Below are positions 37,961-46,982 of a stretch of 64,000 nucleotides of DNA, in pieces. The stretch is from Microtetraspora glauca (lineage in GTDB: Bacteria; Actinomycetota; Actinomycetes; Streptosporangiales; Streptosporangiaceae): positions 186,001 to 250,000 of the forward strand of contig BBYL01000016.1 in the NCBI GenBank assembly GCA_001570385.1, read 5' to 3'. Numbering within the stretch: position 1 is the first letter of the stretch; each line of letters begins with the position of its first letter. The notes beneath the pieces were generated by a model. That model ran no database searches. It saw only the letters and a list, made by a program, of their open reading frames with translations, and had not been told where the DNA came from. Made by a program: the position numbers and the translations under genes.

Positions 37961-38003
37961 TTCACGTCATGGGGAGCTGACCGGGCCTCGTGACGCAGGG
38001 CCG

Positions 38004-39245
38004 TCACGACACGGGCTGGCGGACGTCCGCCACCTCGGGCGTGGACGGCACGGGGTGGAACAGCCTCAGCAGCGGCCCGGTCATGGCCGTCGTGACCAGG
38101 GCCATGACCACCATCAACGAATAGAGAGTGCGGTCCAGCAGGTGAAGCTGGAGACCGACGCTCAGGATGATGAGCTCGGTGAGCCCCCGGGTGTTCATGA
38201 GCGCGGCGAGGGTCGCCGACTGGCGGGCGCGCAGCCCGTGGATGCGCGCGCCGAGGAAGGCGCCCGTGAACTTGCCGCCGATCGCGACCAGCAGGATCAG
38301 GCCGAGCTCTCCGACGCCCGCCGCGCCGATCCGGGACAGGTCGACGTTGAGGCCGCCGACGACGAAGAAGATCGGCAGAAGCAGGACGCCGGTGAACTGC
38401 CCGAGGCCGTCGAGTATCTCCGCACGCATCTGCTCGGCTGCTTCACGCGGCATCACGGCGCCGAAGAGGAACGCGCCGAAGATGAAGTGCAGCCCGATCC
38501 ACTCGGTCAGGCACGCGGACAGCAGCAGGCCGACGAGTACGGCGCCGAGCTTGGCGGGGGTGAGCCGACCGGGCGATCCGCCCGCGGCCGCCAGCTTCCT
38601 GAGCAGCGGGCGGACCAGGCCGAACATCAGCGCCAGATAGGGCACTAGGAGCAGCATCCGCCACTGTTCGCCGCCCGTGCCGACGACGGTGACGACGACG
38701 GCGAGGATCGACCAGGCGAGCACGTCGTCGGCGGCCGCGCACGCCAGGGCGAGACCGCCGGTCGGGGTCTGGTGCATGTTCCGGTCGGTGAGGATCCGGG
38801 CGAGCACGGGGAACGCGGTCACGGACATGGCGGCGCCCATGAAGAGCACGAACGCCAGACGGTCGGGGACCGGGTGACCGTCGGCCAGCGCCAGCGCCAG
38901 CGCCGCGCCCAGCGTGAACGGCACCACGATCGAACCGGCCGACACCGTGGCCGCCACCCCGAGGCCGCGGCGCAGTTGGCCGTGGTTCAGTTCGAGGCCG
39001 ACGAGGAACATGAACACCACCACGCCGACGTTGGCGAGCGCGGCGAGGAACGGGCGGATGTCGGTGGGGAACAAGGTCTCCGTCACCGCCCCGCCGAACA
39101 GCGTCGGGCCGAGCAGGATCCCGGCGAACACCTCGCCGATCACCGGTGGCAGGTCGACGCGCCGGGCCACGGCGCCCAGCGCGGAGGCGAGGGCGACGAT
39201 CGCCGCGAGGCCGATGAGCAGGGTCGTCACCAGATGGGTGGCCAT
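38004..39245 (-). CDS. Cation/proton antiporter (KefB/NhaP-like membrane domain)
   Basis: The product of about 413 aa has some twelve membrane helices with family motifs LPPVIGEVFAGILLGPTLFG, FLVGLELNHGQLRRG, and a core ACAAADDVLAWSILAVVVTV with the paired aspartates used for cation/proton exchange. There is no C-terminal nucleotide-binding domain. Similar antiporters occur in aromatic polyketide clusters, where they are presumed to export product or maintain ion balance. It is divergent from the TcmI-type cyclase gene (202-bp gap), which ties it to the PKS cluster. The start ATG at 39245 has GGAG spaced correctly. Confidence 0.85.
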   Translation of the reverse strand: MATHLVTTLLIGLAAIVALASALGAVARRVDLPPVIGEVFAGILLGPTLFGGAVTETLFPTDIRPFLAALANVGVVVFMFLVGLELNHGQLRRGLGVAATVSAGSIVVPFTLGAALALALADGHPVPDRLAFVLFMGAAMSVTAFPVLARILTDRNMHQTPTGGLALACAAADDVLAWSILAVVVTVVGTGGEQWRMLLLVPYLALMFGLVRPLLRKLAAAGGSPGRLTPAKLGAVLVGLLLSACLTEWIGLHFIFGAFLFGAVMPREAAEQMRAEILDGLGQFTGVLLLPIFFVVGGLNVDLSRIGAAGVGELGLILLVAIGGKFTGAFLGARIHGLRARQSATLAALMNTRGLTELIILSVGLQLHLLDRTLYSLMVVMALVTTAMTGPLLRLFHPVPSTPEVADVRQPVS

Positions 39246-39446
39246 CACATCTCCTGTCGTCGCGCGTACGCCGATCGGCGCGAGGGCGTCCTCCGAGGGT
39301 CGGGTCGGCGGCTCGAGGCGTGCTTGACGGCCGGTGGGGCGATGCCCCGGCGCCGCTCCATCGCCCGTCTAGCCCGGTTCGAGCCGGTCTCCAGCGGCGG
39401 TGGCGACACTGGCCGCACCGCTGGTAGAGACCCACAGGAGGTCACG

Positions 39447-39782
39447 GTGCATCGCACGTTGATAGTGGCGAGGCTGAAGACGGATGATCCCGGCCGGATC
39501 GCGGACGTCTTCGCCGAATCGGACGCGACGGGGCTGCCCCACATGATCGGCGTGTCGCGACGCTCGCTCTTCGCCTTCCACGACCTGTACTTCCACCTCG
39601 TGGAGGCCGACGAGGACATCTCCCCGCGTCTGTACAAGGCACGGAGCCACCCGCTCTACCAGGACATCAACACCAGGCTCACGGAGTTCGTCTCGCCGTA
39701 CGACCCCGGCTGGAAGGAGCCGAAGGACGCCATGGCCACGTCGTTCTACGTGTGGACGGCGGACGAGGGGAGGATCCAGTGA
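39447..39782 (+). CDS. TcmI-family polyketide cyclase
   Basis: This 111-aa protein resembles TcmI-type cyclases that close later rings of pentangular and tetracenomycin-type aromatic polyketides: RTLIVARLKTDDPGRIADVF, then LFAFHDLYFHLVEADEDI and FYVWTADEG at the end. The GTG start has AGGAGG upstream. The stop overlaps the start of the cupin gene, which in turn overlaps KS-alpha, so the three are coupled. This gene set recalls spore-pigment (whiE-like) loci. Confidence 0.9.
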   Translation: MHRTLIVARLKTDDPGRIADVFAESDATGLPHMIGVSRRSLFAFHDLYFHLVEADEDISPRLYKARSHPLYQDINTRLTEFVSPYDPGWKEPKDAMATSFYVWTADEGRIQ

Positions 39783-40204
39783 ACGAATCACGCGGGCTGC
39801 CGATCAATCTGGAGAGCGTGGCGGCCAACCGCCGGCGCGGCGGCGACATCAGGGTGACGCTCAGTCCCAGGACGGTCGGCTGCACATCGGGATTCGGCGG
39901 AGTGCTCCGGCTTTCGCCGGACGAGTTCGTCGCCGAGCACTACCACCCGTACTCGGAGGAGTTCCTCCACGTCGTCTCCGGGGAGCTGGAGATGGCTCTG
40001 GACGGCGAGCCGGTGAAGCTGGGCGCCGGGGACTCGCTCCTGGTGCCGATCGGCACCAGGCACCGGCTGCGCAACGTCGGCGCGGATACCGCCCACGTGG
40101 TGTTCCACCTGTCCCCGCTGGCGCCGAGGCCCGAGCTCGGCCATGTCGACACCGAGACGCTGCCCCGGCCCGACCTGGCCGATCCGGTCGTGGGGGGATC
40201 GTGA
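39779..40204 (+). CDS. Cupin-domain polyketide protein (WhiE-II/CurC-like)
   Basis: The 141-aa cupin has the metal-binding motifs HYHPYSEEFLHVVSGELEMA and IGTRHRLRNVGADTAHVVF. Cupins of this kind sit beside KS-alpha in spore-pigment and pentangular clusters; their exact role (oxygenation or cyclisation assistance) is unresolved. The GTG start overlaps the cyclase stop, and its stop overlaps the KS-alpha start. Confidence 0.88.
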   Translation: MNESRGLPINLESVAANRRRGGDIRVTLSPRTVGCTSGFGGVLRLSPDEFVAEHYHPYSEEFLHVVSGELEMALDGEPVKLGAGDSLLVPIGTRHRLRNVGADTAHVVFHLSPLAPRPELGHVDTETLPRPDLADPVVGGS

Positions 40205-41457
40205 TGTCACGGAGCGTCGCCGTCACGGGGATCGGCACGGTGGCACCGGGAGGGGTCGGGCGGGAGCCGTTCTGGGAACTGCTCACCGCCGGCCGTACGG
40301 CGACGCGAAGGATCTCGCTGTTCGACCCCTCCGGGTTCCGGTCGCGGATCGCGGCGGAGGTGGACTTCGACCCGCGCGCGGCCGGTCTCACCGGACGGGA
40401 GATCCGCCGGATGGACCGCGCCGCGCAGTTCGCCGTGGTCTGCACCCGCGAGGCCGTGGCGGACAGCGGCCTGGAACCTGCGGCGCTGGACCCCGGCCGG
40501 ATCGCGGTGAGCATCGGCAGCGCGGTCGGATGCACGATGGGCCTCGAGACCGAGTACGCCGTGCTCTCCGACGAGGGACGCGAATGGCTGGTGGACCACC
40601 GCCACGGCGTCCCGCATCTGTACGGATACATGGTGCCCAGCACGCTCGCCGTCGAGGTCGCCTGGGAGGTCGGCGCGGAGGGGCCGACGGCGCTGATCTC
40701 CACGGGGTGCACGTCCGGCCTGGACGCGGTGGGCCACGGTGTGGAGATCATCCGCGAGGGCGCGGCGGACGTCGTCATCGCGGGCGCCACCGACGCGCCC
40801 ATCTCACCGATCACGTCCGCGTGCTTCGACGCGATCAAGGCGACGTCGCCGAACAACGACGATCCGGAGCACGCGTCGAGGCCGTTCGACGCCCGGCGCA
40901 ACGGGTTCGTCCTCGGAGAGGGCGCCGCCGTCCTGGTGCTGGAGGACGCGGAGCGTGCGCGTCGCCGCGGCGCGCACATCTACGCCGAGATCGTCGGGTT
41001 CGCGAGCCGCAGCAACGCCTTCCACATGACGGGGCTCAAGCCCGACGGCAGGGAGATGGCCGAGGCCATCAGGGTCGCCATGGACCAGGGCAGGATCGGG
41101 CCGCACGACATCGACTACGTCAACGCCCACGGCTCTGGGACCAAGCAGAACGACCGGCACGAGACCGCGGCCTTCAAGCGCAGTCTGGGCGCGCGGGCGT
41201 ACGAGGTCCCGGTGAGCTCGATCAAGTCGATGATCGGCCATTCGCTCGGGGCGATCGGCTCGATCGAGGTCGCGGCGTGCGCGCTCGCGCTCGACCGGCA
41301 GGCCGTGCCGCCGACGGCCAACCTGTACAACGCCGACCCCGAGTGCGATCTCGACTACGTGCCGATAACGGCCCGCGAGCACACGATGGACGCGGTGCTC
41401 AGCGTCGGCAGCGGCTTCGGCGGGTTCCAGAGCGCCATGGTGCTGGCCAGGGCCTGA
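40204..41457 (+). CDS. Type II PKS ketosynthase alpha subunit
   Basis: The 417-aa ketosynthase has the active-site nucleophile Cys169 in LISTGCTSGLDAVGHGV. The two catalytic histidines are in YVNAHGSGTKQND and SMIGHSLGAIGS. With the CLF it performs iterative decarboxylative condensations of malonyl-ACP. The ATG at 40204 has a G-rich RBS and overlaps the cupin stop. Unusually, no CLF follows; the next gene is 640 bp away and the only CLF seen is at 60682, in a different transcription unit. Confidence 0.95.
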   Translation: MSRSVAVTGIGTVAPGGVGREPFWELLTAGRTATRRISLFDPSGFRSRIAAEVDFDPRAAGLTGREIRRMDRAAQFAVVCTREAVADSGLEPAALDPGRIAVSIGSAVGCTMGLETEYAVLSDEGREWLVDHRHGVPHLYGYMVPSTLAVEVAWEVGAEGPTALISTGCTSGLDAVGHGVEIIREGAADVVIAGATDAPISPITSACFDAIKATSPNNDDPEHASRPFDARRNGFVLGEGAAVLVLEDAERARRRGAHIYAEIVGFASRSNAFHMTGLKPDGREMAEAIRVAMDQGRIGPHDIDYVNAHGSGTKQNDRHETAAFKRSLGARAYEVPVSSIKSMIGHSLGAIGSIEVAACALALDRQAVPPTANLYNADPECDLDYVPITAREHTMDAVLSVGSGFGGFQSAMVLARA

Positions 41458-42094
41458 GTCCGGGCCATCCCATACCGCCTTCCGTACCGCCGTCCCGTAC
41501 CGGGCTCGCCGCACGCCCCCCGCGACGCCCGCCGTACAGCGTCCGACGCCCGCCGTACGGCTCCCGCGACGCCCGCCGTACGGCTGCCCCACAGCGCCGC
41601 CCGTGCCGGTGAGTCTCCACGGAACCGCCGGCACGGGCGGTCAGTCATCCACCCATGCCTCCGGCCAGCGCTCCTCCAGCTCCGACAGGTCGTCGGGCAC
41701 GGTGACCGCGTCGCCGTCCCCGTCGCCGTCGCCGTCGCCGTCAGCGGGGACGGGGACGGGGACGGGCAGGCTGTAGACCGTCCTGCCGTACGCCGCCAGC
41801 GCCTTCATCACCCCGATGGCAGCCCGGGCCAGGAGGCGCCACGGCAGGCTCTCGTCACCTTCGGACACGGCGGCAGCCTCCTGCGGTCGGTATCGCGTCC
41901 CCGAAGGATGTCCGTACACGCTCGGAGCGGAGTGGACGACCGGTCGAGAACCTTCTCCGAGCGGCTCTCCAGCGGCATCCGAGGCCCGGTGACCACAGTG
42001 AGACGCGGGCGAGGAACGCGCGACATCTCACCCACCCGATGTCCCCGGCCGTCCCGACCGGGCGGCCGAGATTCCCGATGTCAGGAGTGCCAAG
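41458..42094. other. 637-bp gap with short GC-rich repeats
   Basis: From 41522 to 41590 the unit CGACGCCCGCCGTACGGCT occurs three to four times imperfectly. A minus-strand frame at 41641-41919 (92 aa, with alternating VPVPVP and GDGDGDGDGD) is low-complexity and may not be a gene. This is exactly where a CLF would be expected after KS-alpha, but no CLF relic is recognisable. Confidence 0.5.
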
Positions 42095-43858
42095 ATGCAA
42101 CACTGGAGTGGCGCGATGGGGCCAGGGGGCCAGACTCCGCTGGACGTGCTGCTGGAAACGCTCACCGAGCAGGAGTCGGCCGGCGTGAAGGCATGGCTGG
42201 GCGGAACACCCGGCTGGCCGGGCGCGCCCGCGGGGGTCTCCCCGAAGGCCCTGACCGAGCACCACGAGAAGGTCGAGAGCGACCGCTTCCGCCCGTCCGA
42301 CGACGACCCCCGCGCCATCCGCAGCATCGGGGTGATCGGCGGCGGGACCGCCGGCTACATGACGGCGCTCGCGCTGAAGACCAAGCGCCCCTGGCTCGAC
42401 GTCACCCTCGTCGAGTCCAAGGAGATCCCGATCATCGGGGTGGGCGAGGCCACCGTCTCCTACATGGTGATGTTCCTGCACCACTTCCTCGGCATCGACT
42501 CGATGGAGCTCTACCGCAAGGTGGAGCCCACCTGGAAGCTCGGCATCAAGTTCGACTGGGGCCCCGACCCGGACGGGTTCATGGCCACGTTCGACTGGCA
42601 CCACCACTCGATCGGCGCGCTCGGAGCCCTTGAGGCGGAGAACACGGTCAACGGCTTCACCGTGCAGTCGCTGATGATGATGGCCGACCGCGCCGGGGTC
42701 TACGAGATCGACGGCAAGTACGTGTCGCTGATGAAGTACCTCCCCTTCGCCTACCACCTCGACAACGCCCGGTTCGTCGCCTTCCTGACCGAGCTGGCGG
42801 AGCAGCGTGGCGTGCGGCACGTCGAGGCGCGACTCGACGACGTCGTGCTCGGCGACGACGAGTGGGTCGACCACGTGCGGACGACCGACGGCCGCGAGCT
42901 CCGGTACGACTTCTACGTGGACTGCACCGGCTTCCGGTCCATGCTGCTGGGCAAGGCGCTCGACACGCCTTTCCACAGCTACGCCGGCAGCCTGTTCACC
43001 GACTCGGCCGTGACCGGCAACCTGGAGAACGGCGGCCACCTCAAGCCCTACACCACCGCGACGACCATGAACGCGGGATGGTGCTGGAACATCCCGACCC
43101 CCCAGAGCGACCACCTGGGGTACGTGTACTCGTCGTCGGCGCTGTCGGACGACGAGGCGCACAAGGAGCTGACCGAGAGGTTCCCCGGCATCGAGGGGCT
43201 GCGGCAGGTGCGTTTCCGCAGCGGCAGGCACGACAAGGCCTGGCGCGGGAACGTGATGGCGATCGGCAACTCCTACGCCTTCGTGGAGCCGCTGGAGTCC
43301 ACCGGCCTGCTGATGATCGCCCTCGCCGTGCAGACGCTGACCAGCGTGCTCCCGGCCTCCTGGTCCGACGAGCAGGCCCGGGACGTCGTCAACATCGGGC
43401 TCGGGCAGCGCTGGGACGCGATCCGCTGGTTCCTGGCGATCCACTACAAGTTCAACACCCGGCTCGACACGGAGTTCTGGAAGGACGTCCGCGAGCGGTG
43501 CGACATCTCCGGCTTCCAGCCGCTGCTCGCGCTCTACCAGAACGGGGCGCCGCTCACCCGGCGCGACCCGTACATCCTCGACCTCGCTCTCGGGGCGGCG
43601 CCCACGTTCTTCGGCCTGGCCGGGATCGACAACATCCTCCTGGGCCAGAAGGTGCCCGCCCGCCTGCTCCAGCGCGCCGAGCCGATCGAGGACTGGTGGG
43701 CCCGAAGGAAGGCGGGTGACGCGCTGGTCTCCCGGGCGCTCACGCAGAGCCGGGCGCTGGAGGCGTTCCGGACGGATCCGGAGCTGAACGCCCAGCTTCT
43801 GAACGACCTGGACAGCTGGGCGGGCCGCCACATCGCCGGCTACATCGGGATGTTGTGA
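42095..43858 (+). CDS. Flavin-dependent halogenase (tryptophan halogenase family)
   Basis: The 587-aa enzyme uses FADH2, O2 and halide to halogenate an electron-rich substrate. It has the FAD motif GVIGGGTAGYMTAL (residues 78-91), catalytic Lys148 in PTWKLGIKF, and the family-specific WxWxIP motif as WCWNIP (residues 329-334). An N-terminal extension of about 72 residues (MQHWSGAMGPGGQTPLDVLL and onward) precedes the FAD domain and is not usual. The next gene encodes a flavin reductase that could supply FADH2. In this cluster the polyketide is the likely substrate. Confidence 0.93.
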   Translation: MQHWSGAMGPGGQTPLDVLLETLTEQESAGVKAWLGGTPGWPGAPAGVSPKALTEHHEKVESDRFRPSDDDPRAIRSIGVIGGGTAGYMTALALKTKRPWLDVTLVESKEIPIIGVGEATVSYMVMFLHHFLGIDSMELYRKVEPTWKLGIKFDWGPDPDGFMATFDWHHHSIGALGALEAENTVNGFTVQSLMMMADRAGVYEIDGKYVSLMKYLPFAYHLDNARFVAFLTELAEQRGVRHVEARLDDVVLGDDEWVDHVRTTDGRELRYDFYVDCTGFRSMLLGKALDTPFHSYAGSLFTDSAVTGNLENGGHLKPYTTATTMNAGWCWNIPTPQSDHLGYVYSSSALSDDEAHKELTERFPGIEGLRQVRFRSGRHDKAWRGNVMAIGNSYAFVEPLESTGLLMIALAVQTLTSVLPASWSDEQARDVVNIGLGQRWDAIRWFLAIHYKFNTRLDTEFWKDVRERCDISGFQPLLALYQNGAPLTRRDPYILDLALGAAPTFFGLAGIDNILLGQKVPARLLQRAEPIEDWWARRKAGDALVSRALTQSRALEAFRTDPELNAQLLNDLDSWAGRHIAGYIGML

Positions 43859-44037
43859 CCCACGCGCGACCCACGCGCGACCCGTCGTGACCCGTCGTGA
43901 CGAGGCGGGACGCCTCGCGGCCCAGCGCGCGCGCCCGGGTGGGCGCCGCGCGCGGGGCCGCCGCGCCCCGGTCACCGGTCCGGTCATCGGCCCCGGCCGC
44001 CGGCCTCGTCGCGTGGCCCCTGATCAGGAGGTACGAG

Positions 44038-44580
44038 GTGATCGATCCTTCGGCACAACCCGTCGGGCGACCGTCTTCCACGGCCAGCCCCGCGGACTTC
44101 CGCGCGCTGATGGCGGCATTCCCCACCGGCGTCGCGATCCTGACGACCTTCGGACCGGACGGCGAGCCCAAGGGGATGACGTGCTCGTCCGTGTGCAGCG
44201 TGACGCTCACCCCGCCGGTCCTCCTGGTCTGTGTGCGGTACGGGAGCCCCACCCTGGAGGCGATCACACGGCGGCTGACCTTCGCCGTCAATCTGCTGCA
44301 CGAGGGCGCGGCGGACACGGCAGGGCTGTTCGCCTCCGGCGACCCGGACCGCTTCGACCGGGTTCGCTGGCAGGCAGGGCCCGACGCAGCCGGGCCGCAC
44401 CTGATCGACGACGCGCACGCGGTCGCGCACTGCCGGGTCGTCGGCACACAGGCGGTCGGCGACCACGTGATCGTGCTCGGGGAGGCCTGCCTCATCCGGC
44501 AGGAGGCGCGCCGCGACCCCCTGCTGTACGGGCTGCGCCGCTATGCCGCCTGGCCGGCCCCGCTGGGCGCGGAACGCTAG
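44038..44580 (+). CDS. Flavin reductase for the halogenase
   Basis: The 180-aa protein belongs to the flavin reductase-like FMN-binding family: ADFRALMAAFPTGVAILTTF, then GMTCSSVCSVTLTPPVLLVC and FAVNLLHEGA, ending with LLYGLRRYAAW. It would reduce FAD or FMN with NAD(P)H and feed the halogenase upstream, and perhaps other oxygenases. The GTG at 44038 has AGGAGG about 5 nt upstream and gives the normal family length. The 179-bp gap before it is GC-rich and has no other gene. Confidence 0.9.
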   Translation: MIDPSAQPVGRPSSTASPADFRALMAAFPTGVAILTTFGPDGEPKGMTCSSVCSVTLTPPVLLVCVRYGSPTLEAITRRLTFAVNLLHEGAADTAGLFASGDPDRFDRVRWQAGPDAAGPHLIDDAHAVAHCRVVGTQAVGDHVIVLGEACLIRQEARRDPLLYGLRRYAAWPAPLGAER

Positions 44581-44610
44581 TGTCCCGGGCCTGAAATTCG
44601 CCGGCGACAT

Positions 44611-44685
44611 TCATGCGAGGGATTCGAGGATCTCCTCCGCGGTCGTCTTCCACAGGAACGGCCGGGATGTCGTTCCCTTCCGTCG
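44611..44685 (-). pseudogene. Transposase C-terminal fragment (IS630-like)
   Basis: The minus strand encodes RKGTTSRPFLWKTTAEEILE, then SLA and a stop. This resembles the end of IS630/Tc1-type transposases (PFxWTKTADEIL). The remainder of the transposase is absent. The rest of the 44581-44949 gap holds no supported gene. Confidence 0.4.
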
Positions 44686-44949
44686 GTCCGGGCGGAACTC
44701 GTTGCCCTCGGGGTCGGTCACCGGGATCGACGGCGCTTCGAGCGGGCAGTCGGGCCGTGGGCTTGTGTCCGGGGGGTACGGAGCGGCAGATCCGGACGGA
44801 ACCGCCGCTCATCGACGTGGACACACGGCACCGCTGAGCGGACCCAATCGAGGGTGGCAGTGGTCAAGACGCTGAGTGGGAATCCGACACGGGTGGCGAG
44901 GCTTGTCGGCGGCCTTGATCGGGGAGAGTTCGATCGCACCCCGAATGCC

Positions 44950-45558
44950 TCATCCCAGCGTGGCGGCCGTCCCGGTGATGATCACGCGCAGGCCGTGTTC
45001 GAAGGCATCCTCGCTGAGCGGGCTGCCGCCCGCGCGGTGGGACTCCGTCAGGATCGGCATCGGTTCCTCGACGGGCTGCCCGGGTGAGCGGGGGGCCTGT
45101 TCCTGCAGCACGAATCCGGTGATGTAGTGGGTGAGGGTGCTGATCGTGCGCACCGCGAGCACGGGGGTGAACCCGCGATCCGTCATGGCGGCGAGTTCGC
45201 CCTCGAACATCCGCAGAGTCTCGAGGCTGAGCGTCGCCGCACCGGCGACGACACGGGCGCCGTCGCGGTGGGCGAGCAGCGAGGCCCGGTAGGCGCGGGC
45301 GCGCCGGGCCAGCCACTCCTGCCAGGGCTCTTCCCGCCGTGGTGGCCCCATGCCGGCGGCCCGTACGATCGCGTCGGCCATGCCGTCCAGCAGTTCCTGT
45401 TTGGTGCGGATGTGCCAGTACAGCGCCGGCGACTGGACGCCCAGCTCGGCCGCGAGTCTCCGGACCGTCAGCCCGTCCAGGCCAACCTCGTCCAGCAGCC
45501 GCAGCGCGGCGTCGATCATCGTCTGCCGGGTCAGCCCGGGGCGTCTGCGGTCGCTCAT
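44950..45558 (-). CDS. TetR-family repressor
   Basis: The 202-aa regulator has an N-terminal HTH (TRQTMIDAALRLLDEVGLDG, then LTVRRLAAELGVQSPALYWH) and a ligand-binding C-terminal domain like that of TetR(C) proteins. It is divergent from the alpha/beta hydrolase gene. Two palindromes fill the 53-bp gap, so it probably represses the hydrolase and itself. The ATG at 45558 has AAGG upstream; a GTG 9 nt earlier is possible. Confidence 0.9.
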   Translation of the reverse strand: MSDRRRPGLTRQTMIDAALRLLDEVGLDGLTVRRLAAELGVQSPALYWHIRTKQELLDGMADAIVRAAGMGPPRREEPWQEWLARRARAYRASLLAHRDGARVVAGAATLSLETLRMFEGELAAMTDRGFTPVLAVRTISTLTHYITGFVLQEQAPRSPGQPVEEPMPILTESHRAGGSPLSEDAFEHGLRVIITGTAATLG

Positions 45559-45568
45559 CGTTGACACC

Positions 45569-45601
45569 TTAGCAGCGCTAAACTAGCCTTAGCGTTGCTA
45601 A
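45569..45601. promoter_or_regulatory. TetR operator pair overlapping the hydrolase promoter
   Basis: TTAGCAGCGCTAA (45569-45581) and TTAGCGTTGCTAA (45589-45601) share inverted TTAGC/GCTAA arms, with centres 20 bp apart. A promoter reading right fits TTGACA (45561-45566), a 17-bp spacer and TAGCCT (45584-45589), so the operators cover the spacer and the -10. This is a strong candidate for repression by the divergent TetR protein. Confidence 0.75.
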
Positions 45602-45611
45602 GGGGGTTGAC

Positions 45612-46412
45612 ATGATCATCACCACGGCAACCGACGGCACAGAGGTCCGTGCTATGGACGAGGGGCGAGGGCCGGCCGTGCTCATCCTCCATCCAGGGCT
45701 GGACGACGGCCGCTCCTGGGACAAAGTGGCGGCCCGGCTGACGCCGCGCCACCGGGTGGTACGCCTGCACCGGCGGCAGTACCGGCAGGACCTGCCCGGC
45801 CCCGCGACGATCCCTCAGGAGGTCGAGCACGTGCTCGCCGCCACGAGGGAGATCACCCATCCGATCCTTCTCGTCGGCCACTCCTCCGGTGCTGTGGTCG
45901 CTCTCGAGGCGCTGGTCGCCGCGCCGGAGGCGTTCGCCGGGGCCGTCCTCTACGAACCGCCGGTCGTGATCGGCGCCCCGCTCGGCGGCCCCGGCGGCGA
46001 GATCAACACCCGCGCACGGCAGGCCATCGCGGCCGGTCACCCCGGCAAGGCGATGCGAATCTTCATCCGGGACACCGTAGGGCTCCCTGCCTGGATGGCC
46101 TTCCTCGCCGGTGTTTTCACCGCGTGCAGCCCGCGCTTGCGCCCGCTCGTCTCCCACCAGATCGACGACAACGAAGCGCTGGACCGGCTCGGCGTCCGGC
46201 TCGACGCCTATGCCGGGATCCAGACCCCGGTGCTGCTGCTCGGCGGTGATCGCAGTCCCGCCCACCTGGGCGAACGCCTCGACGCGCTGGCTCGGGTGCT
46301 GCCCCACGCCGAGCGGGTGGTGCTGCACGGTCAGGGACACAGCGCCCACGCGTCCGCGCCCGCCGACGTCGCCGCCACCATCGAGTCCTTCGCCGCCAGA
46401 TCCACATCCTGA
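45612..46412 (+). CDS. Alpha/beta hydrolase
   Basis: The 266-aa hydrolase has the nucleophile elbow VGHSSGAVVALEAL and the oxyanion region AVLILHPGLDDGRSW. Its late histidine is in LHGQGHSAHA. Its substrate is unknown; a TetR-controlled hydrolase in a biosynthetic cluster could act on the product or a toxic intermediate. RBS and ATG sit directly after the operator pair. It ends before a long inverted repeat. Confidence 0.85.
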   Translation: MIITTATDGTEVRAMDEGRGPAVLILHPGLDDGRSWDKVAARLTPRHRVVRLHRRQYRQDLPGPATIPQEVEHVLAATREITHPILLVGHSSGAVVALEALVAAPEAFAGAVLYEPPVVIGAPLGGPGGEINTRARQAIAAGHPGKAMRIFIRDTVGLPAWMAFLAGVFTACSPRLRPLVSHQIDDNEALDRLGVRLDAYAGIQTPVLLLGGDRSPAHLGERLDALARVLPHAERVVLHGQGHSAHASAPADVAATIESFAARSTS

Positions 46413-46560
46413 CCGCCCCGGCGCCTCACGAATCACCAGCGGAGGATGCGCATACGTGATGCTGCTCGTGCTGGAGACGGGCTTGAGCCGTAGGAGTCGG
46501 TCTGCTGGGCTTGCCTGGGTCGTGGCAGGCGGGATGATCAGGCTTCCACCTTGAGCGCGA

Positions 46561-46602
46561 GTTCGCCGCCCAGGTCCCGGGGAAGGGGCCTGGGCGGCGA
46601 AC
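46561..46602. terminator. Bidirectional terminator
   Basis: GTTCGCCGCCCAGG (46561-46574) and CCTGGGCGGCGAAC (46589-46602) form a perfect 14-bp stem with a 14-nt loop. It lies between convergent genes ending at 46412 and 46608, only 6 bp from the latter. Confidence 0.75.
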
Positions 46603-46607
46603 CCGTG

Positions 46608-46982
46608 TCAGGAGTAGCCCGCCACCTTCTGGAAGAGGTCGAACGAGCGGCCGCGGTGCGGCTCCTGGTATCCCCTGAGCGGCGCCGTGGCGTCGCGGTG
46701 GTCCGGCCCCCGCTCCCACGCGGTGAAGGCGGCCATGTCCTCCCACTCGCTCATGACCGCGAAGACGTCCGGCTCGATGGCGGATCGCAGCAGTTCGTTG
46801 CCGAGCAGACCGGGGGTTCCGGCCAGCGTCGCGCTGACCTGGTGGTACGCCGACTCGACGGCCTCCACGTCGGCGCCGGTCGCCCGGCACCAGAGCACCA
46901 CGCGGATCGCGCCCCGATCCCCGCCCTGTCGCACGCCCTGCTGTACGCCCTGCTGTACGGTCCGCCGCGCGGTCTCCTTCAT
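46608..46982 (-). CDS. Antibiotic biosynthesis monooxygenase (ABM) domain protein
   Basis: The 124-aa protein has the dimeric ferredoxin-like ABM fold (VVLWCRATGADVEAVESAYH, then NELLRSAIEPDVFAVMSEWE). Cofactor-free ABM enzymes such as ActVA-Orf6 and TcmH oxidise anthrone or naphthol rings to quinones. The first 22 residues carry a VQQGVQQGVRQGG repeat from a 12-bp tandem sequence. Its ATG overlaps the SDR stop, and the pair mirrors 62885-63960. Confidence 0.85.
   Translation of the reverse strand: MKETARRTVQQGVQQGVRQGGDRGAIRVVLWCRATGADVEAVESAYHQVSATLAGTPGLLGNELLRSAIEPDVFAVMSEWEDMAAFTAWERGPDHRDATAPLRGYQEPHRGRSFDLFQKVAGYS

Noticed and set aside
41641..41919. 92-codon minus-strand frame with VPVPVP and GDGDGDGDGD stretches
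   Set aside because: Low-complexity repeats explain its openness. There is no good RBS or similarity, so I did not call a gene.
46426..46550. Additional small gene downstream of the alpha/beta hydrolase
   Set aside because: Frames here are short and compositionally random. The region is explained by the 3' untranslated part and the terminator at 46561-46602.
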